Assembly (NCBI RefSeq): GCF_015550595.1
Contig: NZ_JADNBB010000015.1
Location: forward strand, 62,001 to 126,000
DNA length: 64,000 bases
DNA from: Parabacteroides goldsteinii
GTDB taxonomy: Bacteria > Bacteroidota > Bacteroidia > Bacteroidales > Tannerellaceae
Direction: 5' to 3'
In this document: one piece after another, positions 25,507-35,295 of the stretch
How positions within the stretch are numbered: the stretch's first letter is position 1
Layout: the number at the start of each line of letters is the position of its first letter
Notes under the pieces: model-generated
Told to the model about the DNA's origin: nothing
The model's input: the letters and a program-made list of their open reading frames with translations, nothing else
Databases searched by the model: none
Made by a program: the position numbers and the translations under genes

Positions 25507-26685
25507 ATGTTGGAACAAGATTTCTATATTGCAGCATTAATAGCTAAATCAGTAACAAACTCACTGTCTGAAGAAGAAGCGCAAGAGCTGGAACGGTGGA
25601 AAAATGCCTCTGAGCATAATCTCCGTTTATTCGAGTCGATGTGCCGGAAGGAAAACTTGTATGCACATTTCCGGCGGGCAGAAAAATATGATAAGGCAGT
25701 TGGTTGGGAACAGGTACAGAAGCGTATCCGTGTGACACGCCGCAAAAAACTCTATCTGGCTATTTGTCAGTATGCTGCCATCTTCCTTCTTCCGTTGGCC
25801 GCAGGAATCCTTACCTGGCATTTTACCCGTGACGAGGGGCGGACTTTCCCGGAACCGGTTTTGGCTGAGACTATGCATATAACTCCGGGAGAGAGCAAGG
25901 CGGTATTAACTCTCGGTGATGGGACGGTGGTCGGGCTCGATGCCGAATCCCGGGACGAACTCAAGGAATCCGGTATACAGATCAATGTAAATGATGCAGA
26001 ACTGGCCTATAATAAGAAAGAGACTGATGTCGTAGCCAAAGAAGAAGTAGTCTATAATAAAATAGATATTCCGCGTGGAGGAGAATATAAACTCCGGCTG
26101 AGCGATGGTAGCCTGGTTCATCTGAATGCAATGAGTTCATTGCGTTATCCGGTTCATTTTTCCGGTGATTCCCGCGAAGTGGAACTGACGGGCGAAGCCT
26201 TTTTCGAAGTCAGTAAAAGCAGATCTCCTTTCATCGTAAAAACAAAAGGTATAGATGTACGCGTGTTAGGTACAATGTTTAATGTGTCAGCTTATCCGGA
26301 CGACCATTGTATACAAACGACACTGGTGACCGGCTCTGTTCGTATTCATACGAAGGAAGGGGGAAGTATAGATTTAAAACCGTCACAGCAGGCGGAACTC
26401 GATAATGAGTCGCACGAACTGGTAGTCCGGCAGGTAGATGTATCTCTTTACACCTCGTGGATACATGGAAAGATCTATTTCAAAGACGAACGGCTTGAAG
26501 ATATTATGACTGCTTTATCACGCTGGTACGATGTGAATGTCATTTATGGTAATGAAAATGTGAAGAATCTTCGGTTTGGATGTAACCTGAACCGGTATGA
26601 AGAAATCGACCCTTTCCTGGAACTGTTGAGGGCTACAGGCAAAGTAAAGACGAAAGTGGAGAAACGAAACATCACTATCTATTGA
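25507..26685 (+). CDS. FecR-family anti-sigma factor (second locus)
   Basis: 392 residues. Cytoplasmic sigma-binding part (1-85) with SLSEEEAQELERW, a transmembrane helix near 90-108 (YAAIFLLPLAAGILTWHF), then a FecR domain split by an insert: an early TPGESKAVLTLGDGT copy near 130 and the main IPRGGEYKLRLSDGSLVHLNA copy near 195, followed by GEAFFEV and VLGTMFNVSAY. The C-terminal STN-like part closes at ERNITIY. The extra, degenerate N-terminal copy of the FecR motif explains its length above the 313 residues of the other FecR here. It should transmit the signal from the next SusC. Confidence 0.93.
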   Translation: MLEQDFYIAALIAKSVTNSLSEEEAQELERWKNASEHNLRLFESMCRKENLYAHFRRAEKYDKAVGWEQVQKRIRVTRRKKLYLAICQYAAIFLLPLAAGILTWHFTRDEGRTFPEPVLAETMHITPGESKAVLTLGDGTVVGLDAESRDELKESGIQINVNDAELAYNKKETDVVAKEEVVYNKIDIPRGGEYKLRLSDGSLVHLNAMSSLRYPVHFSGDSREVELTGEAFFEVSKSRSPFIVKTKGIDVRVLGTMFNVSAYPDDHCIQTTLVTGSVRIHTKEGGSIDLKPSQQAELDNESHELVVRQVDVSLYTSWIHGKIYFKDERLEDIMTALSRWYDVNVIYGNENVKNLRFGCNLNRYEEIDPFLELLRATGKVKTKVEKRNITIY

Positions 26686-26728
26686 TTAAAAACAAAATAG
26701 CATAAGGTCTAATTTAAAATTTATTGTT

Positions 26729-29700
26729 ATGAGAAAAGGCAAAGAGAACTTCCGAGAAGGCAGTGGAAAGAGAATCCTCTGCATATCCGGTTTGGTCTGT
26801 TTATTTCTGACAACCGGGCTTGCACAAGCTCCGGCCCGTTCGGCGATACCTAGTGCGACTGTGACTGTCGCTTTCAGTAATGCAACCTTACGGGATGTGA
26901 TCTGGGAGTTGCAAAAACAGACCGATTTTACCTTCGTATACAGCACTCCCGATGTGCAGAATGTGAAAGTGAGCAAGGTGGATGTTGTTAATGAAGATGT
27001 ATATAAGGTGCTCGATAAATGTTTGGATAAAACGAATCTGGCATATACTATTCATAATGGAGTGGTGGCTATCCGCCATACAACCGACATGGTAAGCGCT
27101 GCTGTTGTTCAGCAAAAAAAGATGGTGCAGGGAAAAGTATTCGATGAGACAGGTGAAACTGTTCCCGGAGCAAATATAATCGTGAAAGGTACTGTTTATG
27201 GTACGACAACCGATATGGACGGAAACTTTGCGTTGGAAGTGGAAGACGAAAAGAATGTAACGCTCGTTGTTTCTTTTGTCGGCTATAGTCCGAAAGAAGT
27301 ACGTGTATCGGGAAATTCACCTTTGAAAATTGTATTGGAATCGGAAAACCAGCAACTGGAAGAGGTGGTTATTACCGGGTATGGAACATATAAGAAATCA
27401 GCTTATGCCGGTTCTGCTTCAACGGTAAAGACGTCGGAGGTGAAAGATGTTCCGGCCGTTTCATTCTCTCAGGTATTGCAGGGTGCAGCTCCCGGAGTAC
27501 AGATTTCGTCGGCATCCGGTCAGCCGGGGGCTTCTTCCTCCATTAATATTCGTGGTATGGGATCTTTCAATGCATCCAATTCTCCTCTGTATGTGATAGA
27601 TGGTGTACCGGTAAACTCCGGGAATATCAGTAGTACAGGATCAGATGCAGGTATGGATATTATGTCAACTATCAATACATCGGATATAGAGAATATTACT
27701 GTTATAAAAGATGCTGCGGCAGCTTCCTTGTATGGTTCGCGTGCAGCCAACGGTGTGATCCTGATCACAACCAAGCAGGGAAAAACAGGAAAACCTTCGG
27801 TTTCGTTGAAAGCCGACTGGGGTTTCTCTGACTTTGCCATGGATTACCGTGAAGTAATGGGTGGGGAAGAACGTCGCAATCTGATTTATGACGGGTTGGT
27901 AGCCGACGGTATGGTTCATAAAAAGATGACGGAAGCAGAAGCCCGTGAGTATGCCGACGGTGAAATCGACGATTATGCCCCGAAGCCCTGGTGCGGATAT
28001 ATCGACTGGGATGATGTACTGTTCCAGAAGGGTAGTCATCAGACTTATGAAGCGTCTATTACCGGAGGTTCGGATAAATTCAAATATTATAGTTCTTTGG
28101 GTTATCTGAAACAGGAAGGTGTTGCTTTGAATTCCGGTCTGGAACGTATTACCGGCCGTGTAAATATCGATTATCAGGCCACCAAGCGGTTCAGCTTGGG
28201 TGTAAAAGCTTTATTTGCGAATGTAAACCAGGATGTGAACGACGAGGGAACTTCTTATACTTCTCCATTCTATACATCCAAGAGTGCTGTTACACCTTCC
28301 GACCCTGTCTATAACGAAGACGGTAGTTGGAACCGCGAATTAATTCGCATCGCCGATCGCAATCCTTTGCTATCGGCCACTTACGACTATCGTCGTGAAC
28401 ATCTTACCCGTGCATTTAATACGGTATATGCGCAGTATGAATTTATAGATAATCTGAAATTCAAGACGACGTTGAGTTACGATTATACTTTGTCGAAAGG
28501 CGATCGCTGGTATGACCCGCGTACCTCAAACGGTGATGATTTGAACGGAGATATGAAGAAAGTATTCTACGAATACCGGAAGCTGGTCTGGGAAAATGCG
28601 TTGAGCTATCAGACAACTATTGCCGACAATCATCATCTGGATGTATTGGCCGGTTATGAAACGGATATGTTCGACCGCGACCATCTATCCGGCGAATCAT
28701 CCAACTTTGCCCGTTATGACAGGAATGATGTGGAGAACGGTATGAAACTGGAATCCGTAGGAGGGTATAGCCGTGCATATCGTCTGGTTTCTTATCTGAC
28801 ACGTATAAACTACGATTATAAGAATAAATATTATTTAGGTGGTAGTTATCGTCTGGATGGCAGTTCCCGTTTGTCGAGTTCGAACCGTTGGGGTAGCTTC
28901 TGGTCTGTTTCCGGAGCATGGAGAGTTATTGACGAAGATTTCATGGTAGATTTAAAAGATCAACTGACCGATTTGAAGGTAAGAGCCTCTTATGGTGTGA
29001 ATGGTACGCTTCCTTCTGACTATTACGGATATATGGGCTTGAGTTCTATCAAAGAAGGTTATCTGGAACAGCCAGGTATCCTGCAGTCGCAACTGGAAAA
29101 TAAAGACCTTTCCTGGGAAACCAATCATAACTTCAACCTGGGACTCGATTTCGGTATCTTCAACCGGTTGAATGTGACACTGGAATACTATACTCGCCGC
29201 ACTAAAAACTTACTGATGGATCGTCCGCTGTCTATGACAACCGGTTTCGATAAGTTTCTGATGAATATCGGTGAGGTGAAGAATCATGGTGTCGAACTGG
29301 AAATTAATTCGACGAACATTTCCAATAAGAATTTCAGTTGGAATACAACGTTTAACCTGGGGCATAACAAGAACAAGGTCGTTCGTTTGGATGGTGTGCA
29401 GACTGAAATTGTCAGCGGTTCACAGATCCGTAAAGTAGGAATGCCTTATCGTACCTTCTATTTGATTGAATTTGCAGGTATTAATCCTGAAACCGGTGTT
29501 CCTCAGTTCTATACCAATAAGCAGAACGCCGACGGCAGCTTTGATAAGACAATCACTGAAGATCCCAGTGAAGCTTACCGTATTGCTACAAAACATGCAG
29601 ATCCTGTAGTGCAGGGAGGTCTTTCTAACAGCTTGCGTTATAAGGGTTTTGATCTGAACTTTATGCTCTCTTATCAGTTCGGAGGTTATTCGTATGATAA

Positions 29701-30091
29701 CTGGGCACAGAAAACGGAACATGGTGGCGATGACCCCGAAGCCAATATCCCCATTTATTATCGTGACCGTTGGCAGAATCCGGGCGATCAGACGGATATC
29801 GAACGCTTTATCCTGAATGGCGATGTCTCTATGAAATCGTATGCAACGACTCGTCGCCTGCACAGTACGAATTTTATCCGTCTGAAAAACCTGACATTTG
29901 GCTATTCTTTACCGAAAGCATGGACAAGTGCTGCCGGTATCGACAAGGTTCGTCTGTACGTATCCGGCAATAATTTGCTGACATGGGCGAAGTATAAATA
30001 TTACGATCCGGAAGCAGTTAGTGGTGGTACAGCCATTTGGGGTACTCCTCCATTACGCTCGGTTACTTTTGGATTAAATGTTAATTTCTAA
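26729..30091 (+). CDS. SusC/RagA TonB-dependent receptor with STN domain (second locus)
   Basis: 1,120 residues. Signal peptide about 15-33 (ILCISGLVCLFLTTGLAQA), STN domain 45-115 (FSNATLRDVIWELQKQTDF), CarboxypepD_reg-like domain from VQGKVFDETGETVPGANI, plug with VVITGYGTYKKSAYAGSA, and a beta barrel ending VTFGLNVNF. The STN domain matches the adjacent FecR and sigma genes, forming a trans-envelope regulation loop. It lacks obvious marks of substrate, and the nearby genes include no glycosidase. Confidence 0.95.
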   Translation: MRKGKENFREGSGKRILCISGLVCLFLTTGLAQAPARSAIPSATVTVAFSNATLRDVIWELQKQTDFTFVYSTPDVQNVKVSKVDVVNEDVYKVLDKCLDKTNLAYTIHNGVVAIRHTTDMVSAAVVQQKKMVQGKVFDETGETVPGANIIVKGTVYGTTTDMDGNFALEVEDEKNVTLVVSFVGYSPKEVRVSGNSPLKIVLESENQQLEEVVITGYGTYKKSAYAGSASTVKTSEVKDVPAVSFSQVLQGAAPGVQISSASGQPGASSSINIRGMGSFNASNSPLYVIDGVPVNSGNISSTGSDAGMDIMSTINTSDIENITVIKDAAAASLYGSRAANGVILITTKQGKTGKPSVSLKADWGFSDFAMDYREVMGGEERRNLIYDGLVADGMVHKKMTEAEAREYADGEIDDYAPKPWCGYIDWDDVLFQKGSHQTYEASITGGSDKFKYYSSLGYLKQEGVALNSGLERITGRVNIDYQATKRFSLGVKALFANVNQDVNDEGTSYTSPFYTSKSAVTPSDPVYNEDGSWNRELIRIADRNPLLSATYDYRREHLTRAFNTVYAQYEFIDNLKFKTTLSYDYTLSKGDRWYDPRTSNGDDLNGDMKKVFYEYRKLVWENALSYQTTIADNHHLDVLAGYETDMFDRDHLSGESSNFARYDRNDVENGMKLESVGGYSRAYRLVSYLTRINYDYKNKYYLGGSYRLDGSSRLSSSNRWGSFWSVSGAWRVIDEDFMVDLKDQLTDLKVRASYGVNGTLPSDYYGYMGLSSIKEGYLEQPGILQSQLENKDLSWETNHNFNLGLDFGIFNRLNVTLEYYTRRTKNLLMDRPLSMTTGFDKFLMNIGEVKNHGVELEINSTNISNKNFSWNTTFNLGHNKNKVVRLDGVQTEIVSGSQIRKVGMPYRTFYLIEFAGINPETGVPQFYTNKQNADGSFDKTITEDPSEAYRIATKHADPVVQGGLSNSLRYKGFDLNFMLSYQFGGYSYDNWAQKTEHGGDDPEANIPIYYRDRWQNPGDQTDIERFILNGDVSMKSYATTRRLHSTNFIRLKNLTFGYSLPKAWTSAAGIDKVRLYVSGNNLLTWAKYKYYDPEAVSGGTAIWGTPPLRSVTFGLNVNF

Positions 30092-30110
30092 TCATAAAGT
30101 GTACAATATA

Positions 30111-31565
30111 ATGAAAGCATTAAATTATATATTATCCGGTGTTTTAACCCTGTTCGCAACTTCCTGTGGCGACGGTTGGCTAGATTTAGACTCATCGACA
30201 GAGATTCCCTCGGAAGGTTCTCTCGAACGTTTGTCGGATTTTCAGTATGCGTTGAACGGCATCTACAGTGCCATGCAGAATTCGGACGGTTACTCCGGAC
30301 GTATCATTTATTACGGCGATGTAACAGCCGATGATGTACAAGCTAACGGTGCAACCAAGCGTACCGGTAGTTATTATTTGCTGAAGTATACGAAAGACAA
30401 TGCACCTTCCACCTTATGGCAGATTCCCTATGAGCTTACCCGTAATGCGAATATCATTCTGGAAGAGATCGTAAATATCCCGGAAACAGAAGAGAACGAG
30501 GAAGAACGCAGTGATATAATCGGACAGGCACTGACTATCAGAGCACTGGCCTTGTTTGATTTGACTCGTATTTATGGTTACCCCTATACAAAGGACAACG
30601 GTGCTTCCTGGGGGGCATGTATCGTGCAGGATGTTCGTCAGATCGATAGTAAGCCATCCCGTAACACTGTAGCCGAATGTTTTGACGCTATCATTAAAGA
30701 CCTGAATGATGCCATTCCACAACTCAGTCCGGAGTTTAATTTCGGAAAGATGAATCGTTGGGGTGCAATGACTTTGTTGAGCCGTGCTTACCTGTACAAG
30801 GGGGATAATGAAAATGCATTGAAAGTGGCTGAAGAGGCTATAGCCGGTGCAGCCAAGTATAAATATCACCTGTGGAGTAACGAAGAATATCCCACAGCCT
30901 GGGGAGATGAACGTAGTGCTTCCGATCCCGGTGAAGTATTTTTCGAGATCGTTAATCTGACGGTAGATAGTCCGGGAAAAGAAAGTATGGGATATCTTTG
31001 TTGGCGCAGCGGATATTCGGATATGATCCTGACCAGCTCTTTCTTCGGATTGTTGAATGAGGACCCGGATGATGTTCGTAACAAGGTGTACGAAATCTAT
31101 AAGGCAAAAGCTTATATCAATAAGTATCAGCCACAGAAAGGTGAAAACCCGGCAGATGCCAATATACCGTTGTTACGTATGTCCGAACTTTATCTGAATG
31201 CAGCTGAGGCGGCTGTTAAATTGGGCAATAATGTAAAAGCTGTTAAGTATCTTGAACCGATCGTGAACCGTGCAAATCCGGAAATGACAGTAAAAGATGA
31301 GACGCTTTCACTTGAACGTGTATTGAACGAGCGTCGTAAAGAGTTCTACGGTGAAGGCCACCGTTTGTATGATGCTTTACGTAATAACCAGACAATAGAG
31401 CGTAAAGATGTGAAGATATCTGCTATCAGCAGTACGAAACATCTCTCAATGCCGGATGAAGCAAAGAAATTTGATCGGAATTATTATAAAGTTGTGCTTC
31501 CTATTCCTAAATTTGAAATCGATACGAATCCAAATATCGCATCACAACAGAATCCTGATTATTAA
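30111..31565 (+). CDS. SusD/RagB family nutrient-binding lipoprotein (second locus)
   Basis: 484 residues from the ATG at 30111, 19 bases after the susC stop; an upstream in-frame ATG at 30078 lies inside susC and would spoil the lipoprotein signal. The lipobox ends FATSC at residue 18, then GDGWLDLDSS. TPR-like helices (IIGQALTIRALALFDLTRIY) and the C-terminal ERVLNERRKEFYGEGHRLYD block are typical SusD. It binds the ligand for the SusC channel encoded just upstream. Next comes a phosphatase gene after 10 bases. Confidence 0.95.
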   Translation: MKALNYILSGVLTLFATSCGDGWLDLDSSTEIPSEGSLERLSDFQYALNGIYSAMQNSDGYSGRIIYYGDVTADDVQANGATKRTGSYYLLKYTKDNAPSTLWQIPYELTRNANIILEEIVNIPETEENEEERSDIIGQALTIRALALFDLTRIYGYPYTKDNGASWGACIVQDVRQIDSKPSRNTVAECFDAIIKDLNDAIPQLSPEFNFGKMNRWGAMTLLSRAYLYKGDNENALKVAEEAIAGAAKYKYHLWSNEEYPTAWGDERSASDPGEVFFEIVNLTVDSPGKESMGYLCWRSGYSDMILTSSFFGLLNEDPDDVRNKVYEIYKAKAYINKYQPQKGENPADANIPLLRMSELYLNAAEAAVKLGNNVKAVKYLEPIVNRANPEMTVKDETLSLERVLNERRKEFYGEGHRLYDALRNNQTIERKDVKISAISSTKHLSMPDEAKKFDRNYYKVVLPIPKFEIDTNPNIASQQNPDY

Positions 31566-31575
31566 ATAGATATAT

Positions 31576-32721
31576 ATGAAATCTTTCCAATATAAATTTA
31601 TAGTATTATTCGTTCTCCTGACAAGCTGCTTTGTGCAGCTGTCGGGTGCGGATAAGAAATATAAAGAAAAAGTAGAATCATTATCTACCGACGGGCCTTA
31701 TTTATTGTATAATGCCGACGGTAGTTTCCGGTCGGTTTCTGTAGATACGGCAGGCAATCTGAATGACCAGACCTATCCGGCAGTACCGAAAGGTTTTTCG
31801 TTTGACGTTTATTCCGATAAAGGAGAAAAGCTGTTTCCGGTTACTCTACATCGCATCAAACGTCCTGAATGGAAAAACAAGCAGGCTGAGAAGATGATTG
31901 TCCTTTCCGATCCCCATGCCAACTGGGAGTGTTTCTCTTCTATTCTGAGAGAGTGGAATGTGGTGGATAAGGACTATCGTTGGTCGTTCGGCAAGAATCA
32001 TCTGGTGGTGATCGGCGATATATTCGACCGTGGGAAAGATGTATTGCCTATTTACTGGTTGCTTTATAAATTGGAAAAGGAAGCGACGGAGGCTGGCGGA
32101 CGCATGACTTTCCTTTTGGGAAATCATGAAGGGATGGTTTTGGCCGGTGACCTGCGTTATACAAAAAGTAAATATCTTCATTTGGCAGATACGTTGAATA
32201 TCCCTTACCAGAAACTATGGAACGAACAGACAGAGTTGGGGCGTTGGCTGGCGACGCGAAACACTATGCAACTTATAGGAGATAACCTGTTTGTGCATGC
32301 CGGACTCAGTATGAAGTTTCTGGAAAAGAATAAAAGTATACCCCAAGTGAATAAGATTATGAGTGAAGGATTGTTCCTCACGAAGGAAGAACGTAAAAAG
32401 GCTTCCGATGATATTGCTTTCATGTATGCGACCTACGGGCCGATCTGGTACCGGGGAATGGTGCATAGTGCCGACAAGTATCATCCTTTATATCCGGAAG
32501 ACCTGCCGAAGATTTTCAGTAAGTATCAGGCAAAACGCCTTTTCGTGGGACACACCATCTTTGATGATATCTCCACCTTCTATCGGTATCGTGTGGTCGC
32601 AGTAAATGTAGACAACAAAGAGAATATGGAAAAGAAACGTGGTCGCGGTGTATTGGTGGAGGATAACCGGATGTATGTCATTTACGACTCCGGAAAGAAA
32701 ACATTGATTGAAGAGCAATGA
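31576..32721 (+). CDS. Exported PPP-type metallophosphoesterase
   Basis: 381 residues with a signal peptide (1-25) so probably periplasmic or cell-surface. All motifs of the PPP branch of calcineurin-like phosphatases are present: SDPHANW, GDIFDRGKD, LLGNHEGM, FVHAGLS and LFVGHTIFD. PPP enzymes use two metal ions to cut phosphomonoesters, often on proteins, and bacterial exported members are rarely characterised. It is the last gene of a sigma/FecR/SusC/SusD unit, so it may strip phosphate from the nutrient at the cell surface or from a protein. The substrate is unknown. Confidence 0.88.
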   Translation: MKSFQYKFIVLFVLLTSCFVQLSGADKKYKEKVESLSTDGPYLLYNADGSFRSVSVDTAGNLNDQTYPAVPKGFSFDVYSDKGEKLFPVTLHRIKRPEWKNKQAEKMIVLSDPHANWECFSSILREWNVVDKDYRWSFGKNHLVVIGDIFDRGKDVLPIYWLLYKLEKEATEAGGRMTFLLGNHEGMVLAGDLRYTKSKYLHLADTLNIPYQKLWNEQTELGRWLATRNTMQLIGDNLFVHAGLSMKFLEKNKSIPQVNKIMSEGLFLTKEERKKASDDIAFMYATYGPIWYRGMVHSADKYHPLYPEDLPKIFSKYQAKRLFVGHTIFDDISTFYRYRVVAVNVDNKENMEKKRGRGVLVEDNRMYVIYDSGKKTLIEEQ

Positions 32722-32808
32722 TTCATAATTTGTCAAGTTTTGAATGTTTCAATTATTGTCAAATAGGAGCAATCATTGAAGCTTCCCCTTATCAAAGAGA
32801 CTTCGCCA

Positions 32809-32982
32809 TTACAGGTTCATTTGCCGTCTGCTTTAGCTGACGGATTACAAGTTGTTTCTCCTTTTTTGGCTTTAGCCACATTTCTCTTAACAGAGAGTGT
32901 GTGTTTAAAATGGGACTAAAGTCCAATGAAATAGATCATTTACTAATCCGTCAGTTAAAACTGACGGCAAATAAACCTGTAA
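32809..32982. repeat. Dispersed hairpin element, copy 1
   Basis: A 174-base element with inverted ends (TTACAGG to CCTGTAA; about 35-base arms with several mismatches) and two inner dyads, TGGCTTTAGCCA at 32867-32878 and GGACTAAAGTCC at 32913-32924. It is the reverse complement, with changes, of the element at 57009-57179. Homology seems to extend left to about 32784 (CTTCGCCATTACAGG shared). No ORF. The rest of the 328-base gap, to 33049, shows nothing else. Confidence 0.85.
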
Positions 32983-33049
32983 CTAAGCCTGCCTTATTAA
33001 GGACAGTTAGCCGATGGGCACATAAGCTCATATCTTTCTAGCTATCCTT

Positions 33050-34333
33050 TTATAGAACTTCTATCGTTTTCTCCAACGCCATTCCGTGTGAACCTTTGAT
33101 CAGGATATGATATCCTTTTAACGGGTTGGCTTTTAATGCATCGATCAATTCTTCTGTTGTTGGATAAGTGGCAAATTCTTTGCCTGCTTTCCGGAAATGT
33201 TCCCCGCAAAGGAATACCTTATCGAACTTACCAGCTTTTACTTCTGCTATCACTTCGGCATGTAATTCGTCGCTTGCCGGACCCAATTCACGCATGTCTC
33301 CCAGAATAACGGCTTTAGGGGATACGGGCATGGAAGTAAAGTTCTCGATAGCCACCTTCATACTGCTCGGGTTAGCATTGTATGCATCGATCAGTAAAGT
33401 ATTATGTTCTGTTTTTTTCAATTGCGAACGGTTGTTGGTCGGTTCGTATGCCGCGATAGCCCGGCTGATACGTTCTGCCGGAATCTTGAAATAACGACCC
33501 ACAGCTACGGCTGTCAATACATTGTCGAGGTTGTATCCACCTATCAGATGCGTTTCAACCGTATGTATCTTGCCCTGCTGTTTCCAGTCGAAAGTAAGGT
33601 ATGGGTTACAACTGATGACGTGGCCTGAAGCAAAAGAACTATCATCGTTGCCGTAAGTGATCTGTTCGATTCCTTTGGCAATCTCTTGCAGGTCTTTATT
33701 CTCTTTTTTAATAAATATCTTGCCTTTGGTACGACGGATATAGTCGTATAACTCTCCTTTGGTCTTGACTACTCCCTCAAACGAACCGAAACCTTCCAGA
33801 TGCGCACGACCTACATTTGTAATGATCCCGTAGTTGGGCAATGCTATCTCTACCAGTTCCTTGATGTCTCCCGGATGGCTGGCTCCCATTTCTATCACTG
33901 CCATTTCATGGTCGTGGGTCAGACGAAGCAGGGTGAGCGGGACGCCGATATGATTGTTGAAGTTTCCTTCGGTATAAAGCAGGTTAAATTTGGTAGATAA
34001 TACAGCAGCTAATAGCTCTTTGGTAGTGGTTTTACCGTTTGTCCCGGTAATTCCGATAATAGGGATACCCAGCATTTTCCGGTGACGGTAAGCCAGTTGC
34101 TGTAGAGTAGTCAATACATTATCGACCAAAATGGTACGTTCTCCAATGACATAATCCGGGTTATCGATTACTGCGTAGGAGCAACCGGTAGCTAAAGCCT
34201 TTTCCGCATATTGGTTTCCATCGAACCTTTCGCCTTTCAGGGCGAAAAAGATGGACCCCCTGGGGCAATTGCGGCTGTCTGTTGTTATTTTCGGATTATG
34301 TATAAATAATTCATACAGTTTTGATATACTCAT
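33050..34333 (-). CDS. murF: UDP-MurNAc-tripeptide--D-Ala-D-Ala ligase
   Basis: 427 residues. MurF joins D-Ala-D-Ala to the UDP-MurNAc-tripeptide, the last cytoplasmic step of the peptidoglycan precursor. The N-terminal uridine-binding domain (TTDSRNCPRGSIFFALKGERFDG) and the ATP loop GITGTNGKTTT (residues 94-104) are clear, as are the domain-3 entry DAYNANPSSM and ILGDMRELG. It is unusually placed away from a dcw cluster and transcribed alone. A TACTTTTG -7 box lies 32 bases upstream on the minus strand. Confidence 0.96.
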   Translation of the reverse strand: MSISKLYELFIHNPKITTDSRNCPRGSIFFALKGERFDGNQYAEKALATGCSYAVIDNPDYVIGERTILVDNVLTTLQQLAYRHRKMLGIPIIGITGTNGKTTTKELLAAVLSTKFNLLYTEGNFNNHIGVPLTLLRLTHDHEMAVIEMGASHPGDIKELVEIALPNYGIITNVGRAHLEGFGSFEGVVKTKGELYDYIRRTKGKIFIKKENKDLQEIAKGIEQITYGNDDSSFASGHVISCNPYLTFDWKQQGKIHTVETHLIGGYNLDNVLTAVAVGRYFKIPAERISRAIAAYEPTNNRSQLKKTEHNTLLIDAYNANPSSMKVAIENFTSMPVSPKAVILGDMRELGPASDELHAEVIAEVKAGKFDKVFLCGEHFRKAGKEFATYPTTEELIDALKANPLKGYHILIKGSHGMALEKTIEVL

Positions 34334-34364
34334 AGCTTTTTTTCATTTGCTTATTATTGGTGAG

Positions 34365-34372
34365 CAAAAGTA
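34365..34372 (-). promoter_or_regulatory. -7 element for murF
   Basis: Reads TACTTTTG on the minus strand, 32 bases from the murF ATG. Confidence 0.45.
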
Positions 34373-34425
34373 ACAATTAAATGAAGAATGAGGAATGAAG
34401 AATGAATATTTAAATGAGAATCGTG

Positions 34426-34433
34426 TATCTTTG
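34426..34433 (+). promoter_or_regulatory. -7 element for folP
   Basis: TATCTTTG, an exact TAnnTTTG match 19 bases before the folP ATG. It is preceded by a short GAATGA-type simple repeat. Confidence 0.5.
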
Positions 34434-34451
34434 CTGGAAATATAGATCGCA

Positions 34452-35291
34452 ATGTTAGATAAAACGCTCAATATTAAGGGTACACTCTTGTCGTTGGCGA
34501 CTCCTGTCGTGATGGGTATTTTGAATGTAACCCCCGACTCTTTCTACGCCGACAGCCGTAAACAGAATGAAGCTGCTATCAATGACCGGATACAGGCAAT
34601 TCTCTCGGAAGGCGGAGAGATTATCGATATCGGCGGGTATTCTTCCCGTCCTGATGCAACCGAGGTCTCCCCGGAAGAAGAAATGGAGCGCCTGGCGTTT
34701 GCATTGAAGATTTTGAATACGCATTATCCGGAAGCTGTGGTTTCGGTGGATACCTTTCGTGCTGATGTTGCCCGTAAATGTGTGGAGGAATATGGTGTTG
34801 CCATCATAAATGATATATCCGGCGGCGAACTGGATAAAAACATGTTTGCGACAGTAGCCGATCTGAATGTACCTTATATAATGATGCATATGCGAGGCAC
34901 TCCCCAAACAATGCAACAATATACCGGTTATACGGATATGATGGAGGAGATCATGTTGTATTTTGCTACGAAAGTTCGTGAATTGCGTTTGCTGGGCGTG
35001 AACGATATTATTCTTGATCCCGGTTTTGGCTTCAGTAAGACCGTCGATCAGAACTACTTTCTGATGAATCATCTGCGGGAATTCGGATTGTTCGAACTTC
35101 CTCTTCTAGTGGGTATATCCCGTAAAAGTATGATCTACCGTTTCCTTGGAGGAACACCGGCCGATAGCCTGAACGGTACTACGGTATTGAACACGCTGGC
35201 ACTGATGAACGGGGCTGATATTCTCCGAGTCCATGATGTAAAAGCCGCTGTCGAAGCCGTCAAACTTGTTTCAAAAACTGTCAACTGTTAA
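34452..35291 (+). CDS. folP: Dihydropteroate synthase
   Basis: 279 residues. It condenses 4-aminobenzoate with the pterin diphosphate in folate synthesis and is the target of sulfonamides. Signatures: VMGILNVTPDSFYADS (phosphate and pterin loop), DIGGYSSRP, SVDTFRADVA, INDISGG, and ILDPGFGFSKT with the following LLVGISRKSM. The diadenylate cyclase gene starts 5 bases downstream of its stop (ATG at 35296), so the two are co-transcribed, an order common in Bacteroidales. Confidence 0.97.
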   Translation: MLDKTLNIKGTLLSLATPVVMGILNVTPDSFYADSRKQNEAAINDRIQAILSEGGEIIDIGGYSSRPDATEVSPEEEMERLAFALKILNTHYPEAVVSVDTFRADVARKCVEEYGVAIINDISGGELDKNMFATVADLNVPYIMMHMRGTPQTMQQYTGYTDMMEEIMLYFATKVRELRLLGVNDIILDPGFGFSKTVDQNYFLMNHLREFGLFELPLLVGISRKSMIYRFLGGTPADSLNGTTVLNTLALMNGADILRVHDVKAAVEAVKLVSKTVNC

Positions 35292-35295
35292 TATT

